Source: Gnetum montanum (Eukaryota > Streptophyta > Gnetopsida > Gnetales > Gnetaceae). Taken from it: 39,242 nt of DNA. Both the position numbers and the translations under genes were made by a program. Below the pieces are notes generated by a model, which made no database searches, was not told where the DNA came from, and saw nothing but the letters and a program-made list of their open reading frames with translations. Positions 1 to 10,800 of the stretch are shown here, one piece after another; the first letter of the stretch is position 1; each line of letters begins with the position of its first letter. Where the stretch lies: positions 59,297 through 98,538 of the forward strand of contig MNCI01005871.1 in the NCBI GenBank assembly GCA_015680685.1, given 5' to 3'.

Positions 1-1533
1 ACTTGGACTTCTCACTTCAATATTAAGTGGCTTTCCCCGACAGATGTCTTCACCCTTTTGGGCATCCAGATAGCTTTATACGCCACTCCCACTACTTTAT
101 GGAATAATGTGGTGGAAAAAGTAAAACATAAAGCCTTGAAATGGGCCTCTAAACCCTTATCTCTTGCAGGTAGATTTATTGTGGTGAATCACATTCTGAG
201 TTCAGCTCATGTTTACTATTCCTCCTTTATGGCTCCTTCTAAGTCTTCGTTTCAGAACATCAACAAAATTCTTAGGAATTTTTTATGGGGGGATAAGGAC
301 ACTCATAAAGCCTTTCATCGAGTGGCTTGGGATATTTGCACCTTGAGCAAGGAACATGGAGGTTTAGGCCTCACCTCTATTGAACACCAAAGTATTCTAT
401 TGGCCTCCAAGTGGATCATCCGTTGCATGGAAGGAGATGAAGCTTGGAAGATTCTTTTTAGACATAACATATCTTCTCCTGGTATTCACCAAAGATGGGA
501 ACAAACTCATTGGAGTAATTGGATCATTAGTGGAGGGTCACATAAGATCATAGCTTCCTTTTTGTTCAAACAAATCTGGAGATGTTGGAGTCATCTTAAA
601 GGCCATTTACAATGGAAACCCTCCGAGTTAAGCCTATCTTCTCTATCGACCCACTGTATTTGGTGGTCTCCCTTTTTTAAGAAGAATTTAGGCTGTCTTT
701 ATGATGAATTCCCTCATAGAGTCAACCGTCTTGCTGCACATAATCTCCATCACGTTGCCCAATTATTCACAGTTAGCAATGACACTGTTACCCTCTCTTG
801 GCAACATGCCAAGGTAAAATGGGGATTTCAAAGAGAGGACACTCCCATCTACGAACATATTAAGCATGTTCTTACAAACTTTGGTGTTCCTAGACAACAG
901 AACAACACTTCTTGGTACGATGATTGGTTCTGGCCCGATGGCTCACCTTTGCGTTCTTTACGCAGTGCTAAAGCCAAATCTTGGTTTCACGCACCAGACT
1001 TTCAACTCTCCATCCTAAATAGACGATGGGGAATGCATCTTGAGGATCATCAATGGAGAGCTATTTTTCATCGAATATGGACTTCCAAGGCCCAACCTAA
1101 GCATTGCTTCCTTTTCTGGTCTTTGATTCACCAAGGTCTTCCGATTGGACATCGGCTTCACTTCTTAGGTATCGATTATCCTAAATGCAACATTTGTCAA
1201 GCTGACGATTCCTTTGAGCACGTTTTCTGGGATTGCCCATTCTCTCGTCAAATTTGGCAATGGTGCCACTCTCTTCAAATCTTTCTTCCTAACCATGATG
1301 TCAATTTCCCTTCCTGTATTCTCAAAGATGATTATGTTAAGAAACACCTTCAGAGAGCATGGAAAATCCTCTTATATGAGCTTATCTTCTTTATCTGGAA
1401 ATGTCGCTTGGATGCTTGGTATCACAATACCACTTTCACTGAATTTGACTATGGCATGAAATGTTCTATTGCTAGCAATGTTCAACTTCAATGTCGAGAA
1501 CTAGGCTTTACACATAATATTACTTTTTCTTAA
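1..1533 (+). mobile_element. L1-type LINE ORF2, C-terminal part (RT thumb plus zf-RVT), cut by window start
   Basis: The frame is open from base 1 to the TAA at 1531-1533 (510 codons), so the true start lies outside the window. The protein reads as the part of a plant L1-clade ORF2 that follows the RT catalytic core. First comes the LGIQI block and the 'LAGRFIVVNHIL' and 'NFLWG' segments typical of the RT thumb/connection. A tryptophan-rich region follows, and then a zf-RVT domain near residues 360-425 with a CNIC pair followed by an HVFWDC half-site. There is no RNase H domain. Having no internal stop over 1.5 kb contrasts with the eroded LINE in intron 10 of the next gene, so this copy is younger or better preserved. 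Family identity is certain; activity cannot be judged from a fragment. Confidence 0.93.
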
Positions 1534-1700
1534 GTAGAACCTATTTTGAGTTGATTATGTTAATTCTCATTTCTAGCTTTCGTGCCAGGGGGTGCGAAAA
1601 GCTTTTGTCTTGTTGCATGGGGGTCATCTTACAACTTTGGGCTCTGTTAAGGCTGCAATCTTGATTATAATATGCATCGCTTTCCTGTTTCGCCGTCATT
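1534..1700 (+). mobile_element. Probable 3' UTR of the upstream LINE; 3' end unresolved
   Basis: Sequence after the LINE stop is GC-richer and T/G-rich, including a 'ccagggggtgcg' stretch, like plant L1 3' UTRs. I see no poly(A) tail or target duplication, so the boundary with the promoter of the starch-synthase-like gene is uncertain. Confidence 0.4.
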
Positions 1701-1824
1701 GCAAGTTCCAATCAAGGTTTTTAAAATTCATCAGTAAGAGAACGATCGCAGCAACGAAGTGTGCTTAGTATAAAGCAGATGTGAAGGGAGCAGAATCCTC
1801 GAACTGAACTGGTGGCCTCTGCAG
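1700..1824 (+). promoter_or_regulatory. Proximal promoter / 5' UTR region of the SS5-like gene
   Basis: A TATAAA-like stretch (1771-1778) lies about 50 bases before the ATG and an ATTATAATA stretch lies near 1661-1670. Neither can be proved to be the TATA box. The bases before the ATG (ctctgcag) also resemble a 3' splice site, so a 5' UTR intron is possible. An in-frame TAA near 1773 precedes the ATG, so the coding region does not extend further 5' in this exon. Confidence 0.3.
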
Positions 1825-4800
1825 ATGAATGTCGTTGCCTGCAAAACAGGTTGTGTTTATCCAATAAACATGGAAAGCTTAGGCAAGAATTTCATGACGC
1901 CTTCCATGCTTTCTGTCAACAAAATCGCCATAATTTGCAGTCTTAGGAAAAAGAATTCAGTTGTCCACTGCTCGACCCAGAGGCAAGTGTTTCTATTTGT
2001 TGTTTTTGTTGCAGGCGACTCTTTTCACGAGGTTTTCAAACTATTTGCTTTTCAAATAGCATGATTTCTCTCCGAACCAGGAATGTGTCGGTAAAATACG
2101 ATGACATCATGATAGCGCGTTATCAGCATGCTCGCAGATGATGTATTCTAAGAAACGTTGATTGGGGCATGCTTTAGTATGTAGTGCCTGGAGTTCGGTG
2201 TTATTATTATTATCGTCATAGTGTTTATCACTTAATCAGCAGCTGATCTGGCCAACACAAATGCTGACGAACAACTTTTAACTTCGTTGAATGCAAAACT
2301 TGAAATTTCAGAATTTTACTTTTTGAAAAATGCACGAGTTACTTGGGGAGACTATGTTTTCTTAAGAAGGCGTCCTGGACCGATGAAAACTTGAACTAGT
2401 TCAATCGCACTGATGGAAATTTGTCATTACAATAGACGACTTCCTCTTCCAAAACCTTTTTTTTATTTGAATTTTGGTTTTATTTAGTATTTGCTAACTA
2501 TTTCCCTACAGTATTCATGTAATCTTTATCTGTCAATATTTCAAATTTGTTAGGCATGGAGTTTCTACCAGGAGAATTAAAGAAAATAATATATCAATAT
2601 AATCTTCATCCTTGCCTTGTACTAACAAAATGGGTCCGCTAACTACTATGATAAAAAAGTCCGTTAAAAAGTATGATTTTGAATTTACCCGTTTAATTGA
2701 TGTACATAGATTATGATCAACTACGGTGCTAAGATAATGGGTAGCCAAAGATACCTGGTAGGCAAAAATAAAGATATTAAAGATTTGGGAATTAATGCTA
2801 ATATAACTCCTAGCAGAGGTAAATGGAGATAAAGAACTCGTATAGTTACTCCATGTAGTCAGGATAACGCTTGGACAATGATAATGAAGGGGTTGCTAAG
2901 ATAATGGGTAGCCAATCAGGTCCATTCGTATTATAATATTTTCTGTTAATCATCTTAAGGACTTTCTAAAAGAAGAATCAAGATATTATTAATTGAACAT
3001 CGCACCCCAGACATTGAGCAGACAGTTTTGCCTACTCTACAGGGTACTTTTGTGCGCTCAAAAGAGATAGATATAGTGCAGGTATCATGTTGCCATAGGT
3101 ACAGCATTGCTATTTTTTATTTTATTGTTTATTCTTATCCATGATACATACGATACAATACATGATTTTGTAAACATAGTTCATTAAGTAGCCTTGTATC
3201 AATCGCTGTTCCATATATATGGTATTTGTGACTTAAGTTTTCATACTTTTAAATATCATGACAATACTACTATTATCTTGGTCATGAAGGTTTTTATGAT
3301 TTTGATGGTATTTTTAGAAACTCGGTTTATTCTAATTGAAACATCTGTTTTGCTATTACATAGGTGGGATGAAAATACAAATAACTCTTTGACTCCAAGG
3401 TAATTACATAACCTTTTTTTTGGATAAATCATATTCATGTTTAATTTCTTCTAGTTACAGTTACTCGGTTATTGACTTTGGATATTATATTGCTTTCAGG
3501 ATGGATTCAAACAGTTCTGATGTAATTGAGGTGCTTTTTACTTAAGATTCTCCCCTTTTAAATGAGTTGTTAGTCATATAATTTTTGTTGCATATTTTTG
3601 TATTTACTTTGTGAGCTGATAGAGATGGTATTTATCTAGGTGGTACTGCCAAGTTCAAACAAGAAATTATCTGATCCTAATGATATCATGAAACTTTTTA
3701 ATGATGCACAGCAGAGTAAGATGTCAAACTTTTGAAATTTTTAGAAAAGTTGATACTATTCAGTTCAATCATAGTGAGACAATAATGCCTCCTTTTTGCT
3801 TCCCAGATATTATTTTCTTGAATAAGCAGCGCCTTATGGCAATAGAAGAGCTAAAGAAGCTTCATAGAGAGAAAGAATTGCTGCTTGCAAGGCTAGGGAA
3901 AGCAGAAGCAGAAGCACAGTCCAGCATTGCAGAGTGTGAGGTGTTGAAGCATAAACTTAACTTGATAGAATCTAGACTCGCTTCTGGAGGTAATTGTTTT
4001 TTACATTATGTTTAGAAAATCTGTCCAACTAAATCTTATTCCAGGTTAATGTCTGTCTTTCCTAAATCATATTTACAAAATCTTATTTTTTATGGTGATA
4101 AACAAAATTGATTATATCCAGTTCTGTTTGTTTATAAAAATAATGGCATCATTCTATCATTGCTATTACCTTTCCTTAGTGTTTAGTTCATGTTGCATGT
4201 ATTTTTTATGTTCAAATTTAATTTTATCTTGTTCAATTTATTAAATTGAACAAAATTTTAAATAATAATGATTTTTAAATTACCATGTTTATCTTTGATA
4301 ATTGTTGGGATAAGGCTAGGATGATGATGATGATGATCTTTGATAATCCCATTAAGTCATTTAGCCACTTTCAGTTCTGTTAAAGGATTATTTATCAGCA
4401 TTCAACAATTGAGCATGGCCATTGGCCAATTGGTTTACTTGCATAGCTTTGTACTCATAGGTGCTGGGTTCAAAGCCTAGTACTGGTACCTCCTGTGCAC
4501 TTGCTATGTTGCTAGTGTAGGGGCATGTCTTAGGCAGACCTGACTTTTCCCCTCAAAAAAATAATCGGTAGAAAAAACATGCTGAATCATTTAAAGTCCT
4601 AATGATATTAACTGAAGCACAATTATTTTAGCAACTTTTAATCTAAAGTTCCTGAGTGATATACTCTGTGGTCATTATTTTGTAAAGTAGTAACTTAATA
4701 TCTTATCATTTATTAAAGTAATGAAACTGGAAAATTGTTTTATAATTCTGGATTATCTGGGTTTGTATAGTGTCTGCATTAATATGCTTTTTGCTGTTAC

Positions 4801-7800
4801 ACATTATAGGCAACTGGAAGCTGCAAAATGACAAGATGCAGGGGAAAGTCAAATTAGATCCTTCCCCAATTTTTGGTGAAACATTATTGAGGCTTGATTC
4901 TATGATTTTAGCTGGTGCTATTAGCATTGAACAAGCGTCTGAGATAAGGAACTTGGTTATTAAGAAAGATTCTGCTGTTGTTGAAACCTTTAGTGATCTG
5001 AAGCATCTGGATGATCATGAACTTGCTGCAGTCCTCATTCCTCATTTGGAACAAAAAAAACGGTACTATGTTTTTCAAAGATGACATTTTTCTTCTGTTA
5101 TGTTTGTTTGTTTTTGTTGCTGGGGGAGCTGTTGGGGTGGGGATGGCATGTTTTAAAGTTCCCAAATTGCAAAAATTTAATTTTTAGGGCTTAGACAAGG
5201 AAATGAAACTTGTAATAGGAATGATGTCAATAGTTTATGGAGTCAGCAAACTATAAACCAATGAAATGCCGTGGAAAACTGTACTCAAACTTAGTAAGCA
5301 TTTTTTATTTTATTTTAAGGTTGTTTAGAGTTCAATTGATCTTTGGGTTCTTTTTCCCTGGAATATACAATTGTTTCCCATTGTTTCTTTGGGAAGCTTT
5401 AAAGAATTTTAAGGAACTGATTCATGGTGGATGACTGGGAAGCAGAGCTTTGGTGATGCCGTTCATTATCTATTTGGAGCTTACTGTTGCTTTTTGAACA
5501 TGTCTATTATGTTTTAGAACATTACTTACTGATGCACTATTATCTTTTGCTTTCATTTTACGAATATCCTACCTTTCCTATGAAAGCATCCTCTTTATTT
5601 TCCATTGTTATTGATGATAAAATGCAAGATACATGAGTAAACGTATGTTTTGTATCAAACATGGTTCTTTATTTTAGCAGTTTAGTTATAAGAAGAATAA
5701 TTGATTACTTTTGTATGCCCGAAGCGCTTCATAAAATCGTGACCTCATCACTTGGAGAAAATTCTATCACATATTTCAAATTGTATAACATCACATCATA
5801 GTTTTAATAGTATCTTGAAATCCCAAACTTATGACTGTGACACTGTAAGCAAGGATTTAAAAATGCTTTATAGGCAAATGCCAGTTAAGTCATTTGATCG
5901 AAATTTGTTGATCTTTTTGTTAAACAATTACTTAATAACCAAAGTAATTGGATTCACTTAATAAACTGTTCTAGCTTTTTGTATCAGACAGGGGATGCAT
6001 ATCATCCATATTGCTGCTGAAATGGCACCACTGACAGAGGCTGGATCTGTGGCGTTGCATGTAACTAATTTAGGTCGTGCACTGCAGAGAAAGAACAATT
6101 TTGTTGAAGTAATTTTACCCAAGTAAGTAATAATGACCATTTGTTGCTTTTCAGCCTCAACGTTTTCAAAACCTTTGGTAGTTTGACTTGTAATGAAAGT
6201 ATTGAAGTGACAGTATGTATTGACAAACACAGCTGTAAGAGGCAGGTACAAATTAAAGATGACAATTCAAAAAATTCTGTGTCGTTGATTTGTCAAATAG
6301 ATTGGAATTTTGTTGCTGGTAACTGCTGGTGGGATTTTTTTTGAAGCTAATAAATTTATTAAATGTGTATAAAATATGGAGGCAAAATATTAAACTAATC
6401 GTTATGCAAACTAAAGTAGTTATACACTATACATGTGACCTTTAATATACTCTTTAATAGGTCATTATTCCTTTGACATGTCTGGGCATCATGAAATGCA
6501 TGTATTGTCCTTGAATAGTTTAATTGTTTCCATTGGGCTTCTATCGGTCTTCCATTAGAGACATAACACCAATTATAAGGATCGTGCTACGATAAGCTTT
6601 ACATGCTTAACTTGCATTTGTCATATTTAGTGCTTATGTTGGTAGATAGTCTAATGTCGTTTTGGTATTTTCACCAACATGAGCGTATATCAATCAAAAT
6701 GTCAGTAGTAATCAGGGACAGCGATTGTTGTCTACCTTAAAACATTGGATAACTGACTGCAATGGTGAAGGTAGAAAAGTCTTTAAGTTGATGAGTGAAT
6801 TTTCTATTACCCAGTTAATGTACCGATCAAGAAAGTGTCTACGACCCAGGGAATGGTGGCATTGACATTTCTTTGGTGATTTTAGTGACGATGAAGAAGT
6901 CTGATTAGCAACATATAAGAATTCAGAATTTTATGAGAGCTAATCAGCATCATCTACGTGAAGTATTACCTTGAACTTTAGATCAAAAAAGAAACGCAAC
7001 GGGATCATTAAACAAAGGGGAAAATACAGTTTTTAATGTAATGACGAATCATATTACTCATTTGGAACATATTGTTTTAATTTTTGAAAAATGGACACAC
7101 GAATGTTCTACAGGTACAGATATATGGATTTAACTCAAGTACACTGTCTACAAGATGTTCAAGCTGACTTTTATTCATACTTCGGAGGACAGTGGTACAG
7201 AAATAAAATATGGACAGGGTGAGTATTTTGAAAGGCAGGTTTCTTTCATTAGTTCAAGTTCTGGACCTGTATATTTGTGTATTTTGCTTACTTTCTTTTT
7301 TCACTGATTCTATTTTCTGGTATATGAAACTATTTCTTCCAAATTTCGTGTTCTTCTGTTTGGTAGAAGCATTCTTTATGTATTTTTTTTCGTTTTTGTT
7401 AATTTTTTCTGAAGGAGATTTTATTATGTGATCTCCAGGGTTATTTATGGTATTGCAGTAACCTTCATAGAATCATTTCATCCTAATAGTTTTTTTGATC
7501 GAGAGCAATGCCATGGGTATGATGATGATTTTGAAAGGTGAGAATATGTTTTGCCATTCTATGAGATTTTTTGGCTTTTTTTCCAATTCTTTCCTGTGAC
7601 AATCTTTAGAGGTTTTGCAATAGGTTCATGTCATCTATACCTATGTTTGTCATGTTGCAGTGGCTTTTCATCTGTTTTGACAGTATCATTCATATGACTC
7701 CTTTGGCTTTGCACGTGGTTTCATATGAAAAAGATACAATCTTTTCTATTAGAAGAATGATTCTTCACTCTCATGGATAGAAACATAGTGCTACGTTGTT

Positions 7801-10800
7801 GCTTTGGACAGTTTTGTTGTGAATTGCAAGTGCTTTCTTGGGCAGAGTGTCCGCACTTAATCATATTTCTGGTTTAGGCCAACCCGGCACTCCTTTACCA
7901 AACACCTGGGCTCTAATATATTTTTTATCTATGATGTACTTTCACAGACCAAAAAATGATCATGGATAGTTTAGATATCTACTTTGAGAAAATTAATTAT
8001 CAGCTGTGATCAGCTGCAGCTTTTTTGGGTGTTTGCTTTTAGAATCAACTGGTCTTCCAGATATGGAGGAATATGTTCATAACACATGCAACTTATTTCC
8101 TTCCATTATATTCAGTTTCATTTACATCTGAAATTTTGGGAATGATGGTTCTGTCACCAAGCCAAACATTGAAGCTCATATTTTGTTGACACATACTATT
8201 TGCTAATCAGTCTAGCATTTTCTTATTTTTTATTATCCTATCATTTTATTTATTGAGGTTGGTAATTCTTTATAATGTTTAAGGTTACTTTCTGTGTTCC
8301 AGGTTTACTTATTTTTGCCGAGCATCATTAGATTATCTAGTCAAATCTGGAAAGCAACCAGATATTCTGCATTTGCATAACTGGCAAACTGCTTCTGTGG
8401 CACCAATGTTTTGGGATATTTTTGTTAATCAGGTATTTGTCGATCACTTTCTTTTGTCTGTTACTGGAATTGAATTTCCTTTGCATTTTAGTTTAAATAG
8501 TTAGGCTTGAGTTGTGACAGCATCCCACAGCCTGAGCAATATGACATAATAAAAATGACAGGAAGGAAGAAACAAATCCCCTGTTCAAAAGATTTAATAC
8601 TACAAAAGAATGTTGAGCTCATCTCCAGAGAAATATTTATAGCGAAGTTGTGATGGCCCAAGACGTATTTCTTTTCCCAAAATCAGTTTGATCACAGCAG
8701 AATACTTGAAACTTGACACCAACCTACAAAAACACATGCAAAAGATAGATTAAAGCATGAAAGCAAACAAAGAAATAGAATCATAAAATTTGTCTAACTG
8801 AAGCTTGGATTCTATATGAATGGATAACATGTTTTGGAGGACAGGTTAATTTCAGCTCTGTTTATGAGTCCAAAGTGGTAACATCTGTGGCTTAAAAATT
8901 CTAAAATCATGAGATCATCGGAAACGGGGGAATTTGCAATGGGAGTGGGAGTGGGAGTGGGTGCTAGCATGGTCAGTGGGGCAGTGGCCGGGGTGCCTAG
9001 AGAAGATGGCGCTGCGGTTGGTGGGGTCGTTGGGGCAGTGGCCGGGGTGCCTAGAGAAGATGGCGCCGTGGTTGGTGGGGTCGGTGGAGTGGAGAGAGGG
9101 GGGAAGAGGGTGGGATCCGGCCTGCTGGAAAGTGGAGGGGGGAAGGCTGTTGATGCGAATGCTGGAGGGGGAAGCAAGGTGTCGGGTGCTGCCATAGCAG
9201 GATGGAAACCAGGAACTGGTGGGGTCGATGCCGTTTGCAGGCAGGGTGGGAATCTCACATTGAAGGCATGTGGACCCCTAGAGATTGGTTGGCAAATGAT
9301 GGAGCTCAGTTTCATCAGGAAATTTGTGTCAAGTGGAGTGTGACCACGTTTAGATATGATTAAAAAATGGGTGTAGAACTCTTGGGGATTGGTGGAGGTT
9401 GGGGTGTGTTGCTTATCAGAGGAGCTCTTGCTCTTCATCTTCTAGTTGGTGGAAGATCGGGATTGGGTGTTGATGGGGGTCCATGGTTTTATGGAGCTAG
9501 AGGGCTTGCGTTGACTCAGTGGTGGCCGGGAGCACACTGGGAGGAAGATTTGTCTAGTTAGGTGTTGGTGTGGATATGGGAGTCTGGGATACCATGGGAA
9601 TGGTGGACGGTGGACTTCTTGCAAACACTGGTTAGGTTGTTTGGAGAGTTCATAGATTTCAATGAGTTCACTCATTCGATGGAGTGGATGGGGTTTGCCA
9701 GGTTTTGTGTCGGGGCGGCCTTTATTTGATAAAGATATGGTGGAGGAGGTAACTTTGGATCTTCCATCTGGTGCATAGAAGATCCATATTGAATATGAGA
9801 ATCTAGGGAAGCAGTAATCCTCGGTGGCAAGGGTGCAAGGATGCACTGTTTGTGGGAAAGCTGGACATCTGGCGGTAGATTGCAGGGTCTGTGCCAAGGT
9901 GAAGCTGAAGGGGTCACCAAAGAGGGGCCTACAACCTGCACTACTGCAGGACCAAAATGGATGGTTCCGAATGGTTTAAGGTTGTGCTGTGGCGGAAACT
10001 CAAAATGAACAAAAGAAGGAGGTGGGGGAGGGGTGTTTGCCAGGGGCGCTTGACTTGCAGACACCATGCATGCCAAAGGATGATAGTTCCATGGATTCAG
10101 GCTCATAGAACGGAGTGCGTCCACCATGGGGAAGCTAGATTGAGGTGGCTAGGGGCATGGCCATGCCCTTCATGAAGGATGCACTTGATGCCCAACAACA
10201 AGTTGTTTGGGCTACTACAGACATGACTTTGGTCTCTCCAGTTGGAAGCAAGGTTGGATGTCTAGGGGGCACATGGTGAGGAAGAAGCTCACTCAGTTTG
10301 AAATTGATTTAGGAGGCAAGAGGACCTTGATGAAGGTCTTTAATAGATGCTCACCAGGTCACTCATGAAGTTGCTATCATGGAATTGTAAGGGGTAGGGT
10401 ACCCCCTATAAAAGAAATACCTTGAGACTGATTGTCCAGAATGATGTGATATAGTTTGCCTATAGGAAACGAAGCTGAATGCTTTGGAGCACAAGCTGTT
10501 GAGTTGGGAGGGATGGCATTTGTAGATGGTGTCATGTCAGGGCTAGGCTGGGGGGCTTGTGATTCTCTCTTGGCTTCCTTTCTCTTTAACTAATGAGTCT
10601 CGGTGGAGCCAAATGATTCATGTCATTCGTGAAAACATCTAGTTGACCAGTATTTATGGAGTGTAGAATTGGGAGGTGCTGGTGCAGGAGCTCTGCAAAT
10701 TGGCGTAGGTGGTTCCTAATAGGGATCATTGGATGTTGGTCGGAGATTTTAATCAATGATTGTATCCTTAAGAAAAAACGTGGGGGGAGACTGTTGACCC

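Larger units (their letters stand above)
1983..3363 (+). other. Intron 1 of the SS5-like gene, GC-AG type
   Basis: The donor reads AG|GCAAGT, the classic strong GC donor, and the acceptor is ttacatag. Using it joins phase 2 to phase 2 and gives ...STQR-WDENTN. The intron holds an RTE-like remnant (2603-2650) and a 22-bp direct repeat (2727-2915). Nothing else is recognised in it. Confidence 0.65.

Noticed and set aside
3701-4015. 104-codon ORF as a separate coiled-coil gene
   Set aside because: Its second half is exon 5 of the SS5-like gene; the first half is intron 4 sequence read through.
4423-4477. Possible tRNA gene from good A and B boxes
   Set aside because: Acceptor and anticodon stems do not pair, and a non-tRNA body with an A tail follows, so it is a SINE. 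The same applies to 22574-22627, 30437-30490 and 36048-36101.
7210-7431. 73-codon hydrophobic ORF (looks like a membrane segment)
   Set aside because: It begins in exon 8 of the SS5-like gene out of frame and runs through T-rich intron 8; the hydrophobicity is from poly-T.
8812-9438. 208-codon Pro/Thr/Ala-rich ORF on the - strand
   Set aside because: It lies antisense to the G-rich LINE ORF1 region; its repeats are just the complement of the 54-bp tandem repeat and (GGGAGT)n. The element's coding strand is +.
9442-10127. Two overlapping 151-codon ORFs on the - strand
   Set aside because: Both lie antisense to the LINE zinc-knuckle region and show no motif.
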